A stretch of 64,000 bases of DNA from Belliella aquatica (GCF_014637795.1 NZ_BMFD01000005.1:186001-250000), one strand, 5' to 3'. Numbered from the stretch's first letter, positions 18,301-27,140 are shown. Numbers and translations are program-made. The notes: generated by a model from the letters alone, not told the origin.

Positions 18301-19711
18301 ATTCATCTAATCCAAAAATTTTATTTAATCCTTTGGAGAAAAACAGCACTTTCTTAGAGTTACTAAACCTCCATGAACCTGATTTTGCTAAAATCTCAGT
18401 TGAAGCCAATAGATTCTCATTTCTCTCAAGTCTATTCTTGATAGATCGATTGATGAATGTACCTGCATAAACATCACCAAGCTGGCCAAGAACATATTCA
18501 TCCTTTTCATGCCACTCCCGGTTCTCACCTACAGCATCCAAACCAAAAAAACCTATCAATCTATTCTCAGAAAAAATTGGAATTAAAATTACCGAAACAA
18601 TACCCTGTTGGAGATAAATATCTCTTTCATAAGCATACTCAGGATCCATTTTGGATACATCTGGAATAATGAAAATCTTTCCTTTTTTCAAAAAAGAGAT
18701 GGTCAATAAATCATCAGTAATGGGTATATTTTTTAAATCTTCTATCTGTGGATCTATCCCTTCGGCAGTCCATTCATAAGCATATTCGATTTCACTTTTA
18801 TATTCATGTAATAAAAATATATAGGCACGATCAGCTTTTTCGAATTCCCCTAACATTTTCAAAGATTGATTGAATACATAATCAATCTGATCTACTGAAG
18901 CATTCACGAATTTCTTGGAAATTCTATTGATTAGTTTTTCGAGTTCGTACCGTTTTTGAAGTGATTTTTCGGCCTTTTTATAATCCGTAATATCTCTAGC
19001 GGAAAACAGGACCCCTCCAATCTGAGGATCATCTATTAAATTTCTTGCATAACTTTCAATGTAAATATTCTTCTTTCCTGGTAGGCAAACAATAAAGTCC
19101 AAGTTTACCTCTTCTTTTGTTTTCAAAATATCTTGAAAACTACCTTCCTGAATCTTAATTATGCCTTCTTTAGCAAAATCTAAGTAACTTTTACCAATTA
19201 TTTTTTGAGGATCAACACCAAGTTTGTCTATAATCGATGAACTTAAAAATTTGTAGATACCATTTTTGTCAAGAATGGCAACCATATCATGACTATATCT
19301 CAAAATGCTTTTAATTAAATTTAGATCTCTATCAGACTCGCGACCTAACTCATAATGATGCGTCAATCCTTTAGGGTTTGTATGTAATCTTCCTTGCGCT
19401 ACAAAAATTCTTTCTTGGTAACTTGATGGAAGATTAGTGAACTTCCATTGAAAACTTATAATTCCCCCCTGATTATTTTGAAGGGATTTGATATATTCCA
19501 TTTTCGGTAATTCACCTTTATCAAAAAAATCGTTAATTTCTACCTGAATTTGAGAATCATCAAAAATCAATCTCCAATCATCAGGTTGTTCAATAAAATT
19601 CTCTCTGTAATATTTATTAAAATAAATGACCTCTTCCTGATTGAATACTAAAAGAGGTTCATTGATTTCATCAAAAAAATTAGAAATATCATATTTAGTG
19701 AATAGACTCAT
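15395..19711 (-). CDS. Hybrid histidine kinase with about seven PAS and one GAF domain
   Basis: A 1438-residue cytoplasmic sensor kinase without transmembrane segments. PAS-type modules lie at roughly residues 5-110 and 130-245, a GAF domain at 262-420, and further PAS modules at about 430-545, 555-670, 680-800, 810-925 and 930-1050. The HisKA box is SHEIRTPMNAV with His1076. The ATPase domain has NLISNAIKF, DSGIGIPDD and GGTGLGLAI, and the C-terminal receiver has phospho-acceptor Asp1367 (LLDLQMPEKDG) and the KPF lysine motif. Signals and output are unknown, and no separate response regulator or DNA-binding output is encoded nearby. The outer-membrane protein gene follows directly. Confidence 0.95.
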   Translation of the reverse strand: MSLFTKYDISNFFDEINEPLLVFNQEEVIYFNKYYRENFIEQPDDWRLIFDDSQIQVEINDFFDKGELPKMEYIKSLQNNQGGIISFQWKFTNLPSSYQERIFVAQGRLHTNPKGLTHHYELGRESDRDLNLIKSILRYSHDMVAILDKNGIYKFLSSSIIDKLGVDPQKIIGKSYLDFAKEGIIKIQEGSFQDILKTKEEVNLDFIVCLPGKKNIYIESYARNLIDDPQIGGVLFSARDITDYKKAEKSLQKRYELEKLINRISKKFVNASVDQIDYVFNQSLKMLGEFEKADRAYIFLLHEYKSEIEYAYEWTAEGIDPQIEDLKNIPITDDLLTISFLKKGKIFIIPDVSKMDPEYAYERDIYLQQGIVSVILIPIFSENRLIGFFGLDAVGENREWHEKDEYVLGQLGDVYAGTFINRSIKNRLERNENLLASTEILAKSGSWRFSNSKKVLFFSKGLNKIFGLDEFISSATISELLHKIEKKDRRELLEQVNKAINSGSSISGEFSLNESNKNKFISYSVQVRPISGTSNFQIYGYCTDITDKKDAEKYLRLQSQILAQVNDPVFVTDNHLKIIYMNKAASNEVQLSLDEKYEGKISDLFEFQLSDSSDLNKVIENLKEGDEYREEIHLKTSRGKIEPYELSVQVFSNEIEEKLGYSFLIRNLSQQYKQEALAKKARMIVENSSAVLFTVDPNDNFRIIYITDNIKQFGYNADVLINSGKSILDIVHPDDAASLLNYHHEKQNKSGIPAFSGEYRLRKSDGTYRWVEDKTQEVYDINGEITLHEGILQDITEKKLSREEMIRSQKRYRVLAANIPLTNVFLIDKNLKYIVAEGTNFANWGMTSSDFEGKTLEEIHRYNLHEIKPAVIRSLQNKEFVQKILIYRKRVYEMTVRPIIYEGEVEYALGIVRDINEEFEAKENLRANEEKYRTLVEESTEIIFSISLDLNLTYVSPNVKQFLGYEHQEVTSRKLTDFLHPDDMLVFAEMLNQTVSEVFENHQYLEYRLRHKNGLYKVFSSNGRLIRDELGNVRHYTGIARDITKLKEAQRELFYAKERAEQASTIKSQFLSIMSHEIRTPMNAVIGMAHLLIEDEPRPDQLENLKTLQFSAENLLGLINDILDYNKIDSGKIELEKVAFDIDVLFNRIIHSYTYQAREKKLDVSFELDSELPKIMTGDPVRLAQVANNLISNAIKFTERGFVKIYLKKVYEKKDSVKIRFEFEDSGIGIPDDKIVTIFEAFTQASTDTTRKYGGTGLGLAIVKRLVELFGGTIAVNRTSNGGTIFSFEIEFDKPEIATIESKENYVNTQKNLSHASILVAEDNLVNQIMIKKFLNKWGVKEVVMANDGNEAIEALEKQEFNLILLDLQMPEKDGYEVGAYIRAHEDEKIRSLPIIALTASSLLEVRDQLDAVGMNDYIPKPFNPDNLYAKIIKYIQV

Positions 19712-19815
19712 TTTCGATTTTATATTCTTATCTTAAATTAGAGGATAACATTAGCTCTCGCATCTAAAACTACAACAAATTCTTTTAAATCATATTTGCA
19801 ACTAAAATTAAAATA

Positions 19816-21975
19816 ATGTCACATAAAACAAAAAGTTTGTTATTCATATTCTTTCTGTTCTGGAACCTATCCATAGCACAGAAAAGTGATCTAATTCAAC
19901 TGACAGATTTGACTCATATAGTCAGTACTTCTTCTCATCAAATCCTCCCTGATGGAAAAAAAGTAGTCTTTGTCAAAAACTTTGTTGAAGACAAAGGAAA
20001 AGATCAATACGATTATAAAAGTCAAGTATGGATCAGTGATCTTAAAAGTCCTTTCGAAAGCCGAGCGCTTACTTCAAGTGAATACAATGTCTCTTCTATA
20101 GCTTTATCACCTGATGGCTCGAAGATAGCTTTTGTAAGACCTAAAGATGGTAAAGCTCAAATCTGGGTTCTCCCGCTAAGCGGAGGAGAAAGTCAAGTAC
20201 TTACCAACGAAAAAAACGGTGCTAGCAATCCTCAATGGTCTCCTGATGGAAAGAAAATTTTATTTTCCTCAACTTTTCCAATTTGGGCAATTGATGGAAG
20301 GCCAGAATGGAAGCATCAAAGACCTGGAAGAGAATATGGTGATGAACCTAACTACAAAGCCATCAATGCAGGTATTGGAATGGAGGAAGTTAAACCAAAT
20401 CCGGATGGAAATCTTGAAGAACTTCGTGCCTGGCTAGCAAAAAATGCTTCTAAAGGTGATCCAAGAGTAATAGACCGATTGAACTTCCTTGGTGAAAAGG
20501 ACCTAAGTCCCGATTTATATTTTTCGCATCTAGGTATTTATGACTTAGAAAGCCAGGAGTCAGAGATGATAACTCAAGGTTTCCAAAGTTATTTTGGAGC
20601 AACTTGGGCACCTAATGCTGATTATATTTTGGCTTCATCATTGAAAAACGAAGAGCACCCTGACTTAACTTCTCATGCTGAAATTTGGAAAATTGATTTG
20701 AAAACAAAAGCGTCAGGTGTATTTTTTAAATTAGAAAATCACAGAGTAGGCAACCCGATTTTTTCCCCTGATGGAAAATGGATTCTTATCAATGGACAGA
20801 ACATTGAAGAGCCAAGTTACAATCAAAGCATGATTGGCTTGATCAAACCAGATGGAACTGGTTTCAAATGGCTCACCGAATCTCTAGATCGAAGTATTTC
20901 TAGCGGTCATTGGACGGCAGACTGTCAGTCTATTTACTTTACAGGTGGAAATGAAGGAGGAACTTCCCTTTGGAAGGTAAATATCAATAATGCGAAAATT
21001 GACCCAATCATAACAGGTCCCGTAGGTGTTGGCAATCTTCATATTGTTGGTCAGAAAATGGTCTACAGTCTAATCAAGATCGAAAACCCATCAGAATTTT
21101 ATGTTGCAGATTTAGCCAATAAAAACCCACAACAAGTCAGTAAATTCAATGAAAGTTGGCTAGTAGGAAAGAAGATTTCTAAACCTGTAGCCCATCAAAT
21201 TGAGACGCCGGATGGATTCAAAGTGGATTACTGGGTGATGGAACCTGTCAATAAAAAGGAGGGCGTAAAATATCCGACTGTATTGCAAATGCATGGTGGG
21301 CCTTCTGCGATGTGGGGACCTGGCGAAGGGTCGATGTGGCATGAATTCCAAGTGATGACTGCCATGGGCTACGGTGTAGTATATGCCAATCCAAGAGGAA
21401 GTGGAGGTTATGGAAAAGTATTTCAGAAAGGTAATTATAGAGATTGGGGAGATGGCCCATCAGCTGATGTACTTGGCTCGCTAGACGATGCTGCTAAAAA
21501 ATACAACTGGATTGATAAAGACCAATATTTCTTAACGGGCGGATCTTATGCTGGATACTTGACTGCATGGATAGTAAGTCATGATCATAGATTTAAAGCT
21601 GCCTTTTCACAAAGAGGAGTTTATGAATTGACTTTCTTCTTAGGAGAAGGAAATGCTTGGAGGCTAGTTCCTAATCATTTTGGCTATCCTTGGGAAGATG
21701 GAGTAAAGGAAATCATGGACTATAATAGTCCTCAAACTTATGTTCAGAATATCAAAACTCCCTTGCTGATCAAGCATGGTGATGTCGATTACCGAACAGG
21801 TGTAAGGCAGTCCGAACTTTTATATAAAAGCTTAAAAATATTGGGCAGACCAGTAGAATATGTAAGATATCCAGACGAAGGTCACGAAATGTCACGATCA
21901 GGTGCAGTACATAGAAGAATAGATAGAATTGGAAGAATCGTAGAATTTTTCGAACGATATGTCACACATCCATAA
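19816..21975 (+). CDS. S9 family serine peptidase (acylaminoacyl/dipeptidyl-peptidase type)
   Basis: A 719-residue exported peptidase. A signal peptide (FIFFLFWNLSIAQ) precedes a WD40-like/TolB-like beta-propeller (about residues 30-440; repeats such as SPDGSKIAF, SPDGKKILF, SPDGKWILI) and the alpha/beta-hydrolase domain (about 455-715). The nucleophile is Ser577 in GGSYAGY. The acid and base of the triad lie in HGDVDYRTG and PDEGHEMS. S9 enzymes cleave short peptides that can enter past the propeller; exact specificity is not visible. The gene is followed after 19 bp by a second S9 gene, and the pair probably forms a peptide-scavenging operon in the periplasm. Confidence 0.93.
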   Translation: MSHKTKSLLFIFFLFWNLSIAQKSDLIQLTDLTHIVSTSSHQILPDGKKVVFVKNFVEDKGKDQYDYKSQVWISDLKSPFESRALTSSEYNVSSIALSPDGSKIAFVRPKDGKAQIWVLPLSGGESQVLTNEKNGASNPQWSPDGKKILFSSTFPIWAIDGRPEWKHQRPGREYGDEPNYKAINAGIGMEEVKPNPDGNLEELRAWLAKNASKGDPRVIDRLNFLGEKDLSPDLYFSHLGIYDLESQESEMITQGFQSYFGATWAPNADYILASSLKNEEHPDLTSHAEIWKIDLKTKASGVFFKLENHRVGNPIFSPDGKWILINGQNIEEPSYNQSMIGLIKPDGTGFKWLTESLDRSISSGHWTADCQSIYFTGGNEGGTSLWKVNINNAKIDPIITGPVGVGNLHIVGQKMVYSLIKIENPSEFYVADLANKNPQQVSKFNESWLVGKKISKPVAHQIETPDGFKVDYWVMEPVNKKEGVKYPTVLQMHGGPSAMWGPGEGSMWHEFQVMTAMGYGVVYANPRGSGGYGKVFQKGNYRDWGDGPSADVLGSLDDAAKKYNWIDKDQYFLTGGSYAGYLTAWIVSHDHRFKAAFSQRGVYELTFFLGEGNAWRLVPNHFGYPWEDGVKEIMDYNSPQTYVQNIKTPLLIKHGDVDYRTGVRQSELLYKSLKILGRPVEYVRYPDEGHEMSRSGAVHRRIDRIGRIVEFFERYVTHP

Positions 21976-21994
21976 AACCAAATAAAAGAAAAAG

Positions 21995-24943
21995 ATGAAA
22001 CAAAAGATGATTTATGCCTTTGTAGCATTCCTGTTGATATTCAACAGCTACGCACAAGAAGAGAAGGCTCCAAAACCAATGGATTGGAAAGATATTCCAT
22101 CTTGGAAATCTATCTCTACTAATAGTGTAAATATCTCTCCTGATGGGAAATGGATGGCTTATGCCATGCTACAAGTCGAGGGTGACGGAGAATTGATCAT
22201 AAAGAAAACTGATGATCCTAGTTATAAGAAAACTTACAAAGTTGGCTCGTCTAATTTTGTAAGTATGGCTTTTTCTCAAGATAGTAAATGGATTGCTTTC
22301 AAAGAATATCCAACAGAGAAAGAGAAAAAAGCAAACTTAAAGGCTAAAAAACCCCTCTCAGAAAAAGTGATTTTATTGAACTTAGCTGATGATAAAAAGA
22401 CAGAGTTTGATAAAGTGTCTAACTTTTCTTTCAATGGAGAAATGTCAAGTCACCTTGCCTTGAACCTTACCAAAGAAGGAACAAATGGAGATGCAAAAGG
22501 ATCAGATTTACTCTTGGTAAAACTTTCAACCGGAGTAAAACAAAACATGGGTAATGTACTTGAATTTTCTTTTAATAAATCAGGTACTCACCTCGCTTAT
22601 ACTGTAGATGCAGCAAATCAATCTGGAAACGGAATTTATTTGATGAATGTCAATAACGGAACTACTCAGGTTTTAGATAGCGACGCCGCTTCTTACAAGT
22701 CTATCAACTGGACTGAAAAAGGTGATGCTTTTGCTTTATTAAAATTAGTCAAAGACAAAAAATACAAGCAAGACCAAGGGAAATTAATTGGTGTTAAAAA
22801 TTTAACTAGCCCTCAAGTGACGCTCTATGACCCTTTGAAAGACTCGGTCAATTTCGCAAAAGCTTACACCATTAGCCCAAACAGAAGACCTCAATGGTCT
22901 GAGGATTTGAGCGAATTATTCTATGGTATTCATCCATTAGTTCTTGCAAAAAAAGAAGATGAAAAAAGCAGCAAAAAAGTAAATGAAGATTCTGTGAAAA
23001 AAGCTGAAGAAGAGAAACTTGCTAAAATCATGGCGGACACATCCATCAAGTCAATTTCAGATCTTCAGAAAGCTATTGCAAAGGCAGATAGCACCAAGTC
23101 AAAACCAAGTTCTTCAAACGATGATCTGACTAAACCTGACATGACTATTTGGCATTGGCAAGATGCAAGGTTGCAGTCCAGACAACAGGTACTTGAGAAT
23201 CAAGATAAAAACTACAGCTTCTGGGCCATGTATGATATCAAATCCTCCAAACATACTGCTCTTCAAGATAGCAGCATGAAAGAACTCACTTTGATGCCAA
23301 AAGAGAAATACGCTTTAGGTGCTGATTTATCTGCTTATGAGTTGGATATAAACTTAGATGGACAGAATTATAGAGATATTTATTTGGTAGACCTATCTAC
23401 TGGAGATAAGAAAATGTTGTTCGAAAAATTCTATCTCCCATCCTATTCTTCTTTCCCAAGATCTTCGCCTGATGGCACTAAAATGATGTATGGTTTTGAT
23501 GGTCACTATTACATATACGACCTAGCAAAGGGAACAAAAACTAACATTACAGAATCACTTCCAACAACTTTTGTGGATGTTGAGGATGATCATAATGTAA
23601 CCAAACCCCTCCATGGAAGCCTTGGGTGGAGTCATGATAGCAATTATGTTTTGCTTAGAGATGGTTGGGATATTTGGCAAGTACCACTAAACCCAAAAGA
23701 AAAAGCCATCAACTTAACTAAGAATGGTAAATCAGAGAAAATTCGTTACCAGTCAAGATTCGTGTTGGATGATGAAGAAAAAGGTTATGACTGGAAAAAA
23801 ACTCAGTATTTCAGAACCTATGGAGAAAAATCAAAGAAAAGCGGTATTGTAAAAATCGATCCTAGTAAATCAGGACTTCAAGCAGGTGTAAAAACACTGA
23901 TTTGGGAAGATGCAAATATCAATAGGTTCTCAAAAGCTAAATCTGCTGATGTCTTTTACTTCACTAAAGAAAACTTCAACAAGCCAACTGAATTTTTCTT
24001 GACCGATTCTCAGATTAGCAAGCAGACTCAAATAACAGAAAACACACCAGATGCAGGGAAATATCTTTGGTCTTCGGGAGCAAAATTAATTGATTATATT
24101 TCTGATAAAGGTGATTCGCTACAAGGTGCATTATTCTTACCAGCCAATTATCAGGAAGGTAAAAAATATCCAACGATCATATATTATTACGAGAAACTTT
24201 CTCAGACCCTACATAATTACAATGCTCCTGGATTTAGTGGAACTGGCTGGAATCCTAATATTTATACAAGTAATGGTTATGCAGTATTTATCCCAGACAT
24301 TGTTTACACCATGGATGATCCAGGAATGTCAGCTGTATGGTGCGTGCTTCCGGGTGTGAAAGAAGCAATTAAATCAGGAGTAATTGATGAAAGCCGAATG
24401 GGACTTCATGGTCACTCTTGGGGTGGATACCAAACATCCTTCTTAATTACTCAAACAGACATGTTCAAGGCAGCAGCGGCAGGTGCACCATTGACGAATA
24501 TGATCTCGATGTATGATTTGATTTATTGGAATTCAGGTGGTGGTAACATGTCTATTTTCGAAGCTTCTCAAGGCCGATTCAAAGGTGCACCTTGGGAAAA
24601 CTGGGAGTCATATCAGCGAAACTCACCGGTTTACCATGTGAAAAATGTGAAAACTCCTTTACTAATGCTACATAATGATAAAGATGGAGCAGTAGATTTT
24701 ACACAAGGCATTGAATATTACAATGCGCTTAGAAGATTGAAAAAACCTGTGATTATGGTTCAATACCAAGGAGAAAATCATGGATTGTCAAAACTTGAGA
24801 ATCGAAAGGACTATAGTGTCAGAATGATGGAATTCTTTGATCATCATCTCAAGGAAAAAGATGCTCCAGATTGGATTGCCTCAGGTGTTGACAAACTCAA
24901 ATTAGAGGAGCATTTGGAGACGAGAGTATTTGGTAACAACTAA
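21995..24943 (+). CDS. S9 family serine peptidase, large form with charged insert
   Basis: A 982-residue exported S9 peptidase. The signal peptide ends near FNSYAQE. The N-terminal propeller region (about 40-660) contains an unusual Lys/Glu/Ser-rich stretch at roughly 315-380 (KKEDEKSSKK, KKAEEEKLAK) that is probably a surface loop or flexible insert. The catalytic domain (about 690-960) has the nucleophile Ser808 in GHSWGGY, with the other triad members near HNDKDGAVD and GENHGLS. Start and stop are clear. The gene lies 19 bp behind the smaller S9 gene and ends at a strong terminator. Specificity is unknown. Confidence 0.92.
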   Translation: MKQKMIYAFVAFLLIFNSYAQEEKAPKPMDWKDIPSWKSISTNSVNISPDGKWMAYAMLQVEGDGELIIKKTDDPSYKKTYKVGSSNFVSMAFSQDSKWIAFKEYPTEKEKKANLKAKKPLSEKVILLNLADDKKTEFDKVSNFSFNGEMSSHLALNLTKEGTNGDAKGSDLLLVKLSTGVKQNMGNVLEFSFNKSGTHLAYTVDAANQSGNGIYLMNVNNGTTQVLDSDAASYKSINWTEKGDAFALLKLVKDKKYKQDQGKLIGVKNLTSPQVTLYDPLKDSVNFAKAYTISPNRRPQWSEDLSELFYGIHPLVLAKKEDEKSSKKVNEDSVKKAEEEKLAKIMADTSIKSISDLQKAIAKADSTKSKPSSSNDDLTKPDMTIWHWQDARLQSRQQVLENQDKNYSFWAMYDIKSSKHTALQDSSMKELTLMPKEKYALGADLSAYELDINLDGQNYRDIYLVDLSTGDKKMLFEKFYLPSYSSFPRSSPDGTKMMYGFDGHYYIYDLAKGTKTNITESLPTTFVDVEDDHNVTKPLHGSLGWSHDSNYVLLRDGWDIWQVPLNPKEKAINLTKNGKSEKIRYQSRFVLDDEEKGYDWKKTQYFRTYGEKSKKSGIVKIDPSKSGLQAGVKTLIWEDANINRFSKAKSADVFYFTKENFNKPTEFFLTDSQISKQTQITENTPDAGKYLWSSGAKLIDYISDKGDSLQGALFLPANYQEGKKYPTIIYYYEKLSQTLHNYNAPGFSGTGWNPNIYTSNGYAVFIPDIVYTMDDPGMSAVWCVLPGVKEAIKSGVIDESRMGLHGHSWGGYQTSFLITQTDMFKAAAAGAPLTNMISMYDLIYWNSGGGNMSIFEASQGRFKGAPWENWESYQRNSPVYHVKNVKTPLLMLHNDKDGAVDFTQGIEYYNALRRLKKPVIMVQYQGENHGLSKLENRKDYSVRMMEFFDHHLKEKDAPDWIASGVDKLKLEEHLETRVFGNN

Positions 24944-24998
24944 ATAATTGAGGTATTTTTATAATTAAAAATATTATATATATAATTATTCATATTCA

Positions 24999-25047
24999 AT
25001 TCAACAAAAAATACCTATATGTAGGTATTTTTTGTTGAATTTTTTTT
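24999..25047 (+). terminator. Strong terminator after the S9 peptidase pair
   Basis: A perfect 19-bp stem, ATTCAACAAAAAATACCTA paired with its complement at 25022-25040, with loop TATG, followed by seven T. A run of A on the other side would let it work in both directions. Confidence 0.92.
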
Positions 25048-25121
25048 CTCCATATTTGAAGTACTTTATAGAGTTCATCTATTAGGTGTTTAAGTTTTAT
25101 GTGGGATCTTATCCAACAAAC

Positions 25122-25156
25122 AAAAAAGTCTCCGTCATTGACAGAGACTTTTTTTT
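25122..25156 (+). terminator. Second terminator-like hairpin
   Basis: An 11-bp stem, AAAAAAGTCTC / GAGACTTTTTT, with an 11-base loop and trailing T. It lies 75 bp after the first terminator without a gene between them, so what it terminates is unclear. Confidence 0.75.
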
Positions 25157-25235
25157 ATCCTCCTAAAAAATTATTGTAAAGTTAGCTTTTGCATTTAAGT
25201 CAGTTTCTCATTGTACCAACTTTGATAGATAATTC

Positions 25236-25243
25236 TACCTTTG
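25236..25243 (+). promoter_or_regulatory. Candidate Bacteroidetes -7 promoter box for fmt
   Basis: TACCTTTG fits the TAnnTTTG -7 consensus of this phylum and lies 23 bp before the fmt start codon. A plausible ATTG -33 element lies 22 bp upstream. Confidence 0.45.
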
Positions 25244-25266
25244 TCTATTGAAGATATCGATATAAA

Positions 25267-26196
25267 ATGAAGAATAAAGATTTAAGAATTATCTACATGG
25301 GAACTCCTGAGTTTGCGGTTCCTTCTTTGGAAATATTAGTTGAAAATGGTTGGAATGTTGTGGCTGTTGTGACAGCTCCTGACAAACCCAAAGGAAGAGG
25401 TCAAAAAATGATCCCTTCTCCAGTTAAAGAATCAGCAGTTAAACTAAACATCCCCGTTCTTCAACCGACAAATCTCAAATCTCCTGAATTTTTAGAAGAA
25501 CTTGCAAGTTTCAGTGCTGATATTCAAGTGGTAGTGGCATTTAGGATGTTACCTGAAGCTGTTTGGAATATGCCTCCACAAGGGACATTCAATCTTCATG
25601 CATCACTCCTTCCTAACTATCGAGGAGCAGCCCCGATCAATTGGGCCATCATCAATGGTGAAAAAGAAACTGGCGTGACGACATTTTTTCTAAAGCATGA
25701 AATAGATACGGGAAGCATTATTTTTCAAGAAAAGGAAGAAATTCTTGAAGATGACAATATTGGAACCTTGTACGAGAAACTGATGAAAAGAGGATCCAAG
25801 CTAGTTCTCAAAACGATCGAAGCTATTGCAAAAGGCTCTATCAAAGCACTTCCTCAGGATGAAAGTCAAGCTAAGCATCATGCTCCTAAAATTTTCAAAG
25901 AAACATGTCAAATTGATTGGAATAAGTCCGCCACTGAAATCCATAATATGGTTCGGGGTTTATCTCCCTACCCTGCTGCATGGACTACTTTAAATGAAAA
26001 AACCTGTAAAATTTATAAAACTGAATTAAGAGACAGCAATTCCCTGAATCTTAAGTCAGGAGACTTTCTGACAGATGGAAAGACCCATCTAACATTCCAA
26101 TGCGGAGAGGGAGTTTTAGACATTATTGAACTACAGTTGGAAGGGAAGAAAAGAATGAAAATCGATGACTTCCTGAGAGGCAATAAGTTAGACTAA
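25267..26196 (+). CDS. fmt: Methionyl-tRNA formyltransferase
   Basis: Formylates initiator Met-tRNA using 10-formyl-THF. The 309-residue protein shows the family landmarks in order: IYMGTPEFAVPSL at the N terminus, TAPDKPKGRGQK (the tRNA acceptor-stem loop), then the catalytic block FNLHASLLPNYRGAAPI with Asn, His and the following Asp in HEIDTGSII. The C-terminal OB-like domain begins near residue 205. Length and order are normal. It stands alone between a terminator-rich gap and the toxin-antitoxin pair. Confidence 0.97.
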   Translation: MKNKDLRIIYMGTPEFAVPSLEILVENGWNVVAVVTAPDKPKGRGQKMIPSPVKESAVKLNIPVLQPTNLKSPEFLEELASFSADIQVVVAFRMLPEAVWNMPPQGTFNLHASLLPNYRGAAPINWAIINGEKETGVTTFFLKHEIDTGSIIFQEKEEILEDDNIGTLYEKLMKRGSKLVLKTIEAIAKGSIKALPQDESQAKHHAPKIFKETCQIDWNKSATEIHNMVRGLSPYPAAWTTLNEKTCKIYKTELRDSNSLNLKSGDFLTDGKTHLTFQCGEGVLDIIELQLEGKKRMKIDDFLRGNKLD

Positions 26197-26222
26197 AAAT
26201 AATTATTAAAAAACTTGACAGT

Positions 26223-26241
26223 TGTCTTAAAATTTACGACA
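26223..26241. promoter_or_regulatory. Candidate operator of the ParS/RES module
   Basis: TGTCTTAAAATTTACGACA is a 19-bp near-perfect palindrome (TGTC.TAAA-A-TTTA.GACA) centred about 34 bp before the antitoxin ATG. A TTGACA-like hexamer directly precedes it at 26215-26220. The position fits an autoregulatory operator bound by the antitoxin. Inference from symmetry and location. Confidence 0.5.
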
Positions 26242-26265
26242 TTTATCCTATAAGCGAATAATGTT

Positions 26266-26688
26266 ATGGGAATTGTCAATGATTTTGTAGCGAGTTATGG
26301 ATTTTCAGGAGATAGATTATCCTTACGGATGGCAAAGACCAGTCGCAACGGCCTATCCTATCATGACTTTTCTAAAATAGTGGAAGAGAGTCCTGTCCCC
26401 GAAGATAGCTGGGCTGACCTGCTGCACATATCAGACAGGACTCTTCAACGGTACAAAAAAGATCAAAAATCATTTGAATCCATCCATAGCGAGCGAATAT
26501 TAAAGCTTGGACTTTTATTCAAATTTGGCGAAGAGGTTTTCGGTGATTTTCAGCTTTTCAAATCATGGCTTTTTGAGAGTAGTATTCCACTAGGTTCACA
26601 GAGCCCATATTCATTATTAGATACTACTTTCGGGATGGAGTTGGTTCGTGATGAGCTTGGGAGGATACAGCATGGTATTTTTGCATGA
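26266..26688 (+). CDS. Xre/MbcA/ParS-type antitoxin
   Basis: A 140-residue antitoxin of the DUF2384/ParS type. The N-terminal half contains an Xre-like helix-turn-helix (about residues 40-75; WADLLHISDRTLQRYKK). The C-terminal toxin-binding domain (about 80-140) has the typical FGEEVFGDFQLFKSWL and final GMELVRDELGRIQHGIFA. It neutralises the RES toxin encoded directly downstream, with which it shares a 4-bp ATGA overlap. The palindrome at 26223-26241 is a likely autoregulation site. Confidence 0.93.
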   Translation: MGIVNDFVASYGFSGDRLSLRMAKTSRNGLSYHDFSKIVEESPVPEDSWADLLHISDRTLQRYKKDQKSFESIHSERILKLGLLFKFGEEVFGDFQLFKSWLFESSIPLGSQSPYSLLDTTFGMELVRDELGRIQHGIFA

Positions 26689-27140
26689 TTGTTTTCCGAA
26701 TTACGAGAGAAGCTTATGCCAATGATCTAAGTGGTCAAGGCTCTATGCTATATGGGGGCAGGTGGAATACCAAAGGGAAGGCTGCTCTTTACACTGCTGG
26801 ATCTGTTGCACTAGCAATGCTAGAAGTAGCAGTTCATATCAACCCCAACAATGCCCCAAAAGATTTTAAATTAATTAGAATTCAAGTCCCCCCTATTCTC
26901 ATCCAAAAAGTCAATGTTGATGAACTCAACCCAGGATGGAGAGAATCACCTCCATCTCAATTTACACAAGACATCGGTGATGCATTTTTGATGAAAAAGA
27001 GCCATTTTATCTTAGAAGTCCCTTCTGTTGTAGTGCACTCCGAATGCAATTATATCATCAATCCTTCTCATTATGCATTTGAAAATGTGAAAATCATTTC
27101 AATAGAACCAATCAGTTTTGACTCAAGGCTTTTCCCTTGA
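26685..27140 (+). CDS. RES domain toxin
   Basis: A 151-residue RES-family toxin. Known members degrade NAD+ (hydrolysis or phosphorolysis) and stop growth. The conserved residues are in place: Arg5 (VFRITREAY), Arg26 in GGRWN, Tyr36 (ALYTAGS) and Glu47 (MLEVAVH), followed by the later Ser/His region. All suggest an active enzyme. It overlaps its antitoxin by 4 bp, the classical type II arrangement. The module lies between housekeeping genes with no mobility genes nearby. Confidence 0.93.
   Translation: MIVFRITREAYANDLSGQGSMLYGGRWNTKGKAALYTAGSVALAMLEVAVHINPNNAPKDFKLIRIQVPPILIQKVNVDELNPGWRESPPSQFTQDIGDAFLMKKSHFILEVPSVVVHSECNYIINPSHYAFENVKIISIEPISFDSRLFP

Larger units (their letters stand above)
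24944..25266. other. Intergenic region with two terminators
   Basis: This 323-bp gap carries the S9 terminator (24999-25047), a second independent terminator-like hairpin (25122-25156) and the fmt promoter. I see no coding frame. The 74 bases between the hairpins could belong to a small RNA, but there is no positive evidence for one. Confidence 0.5.
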
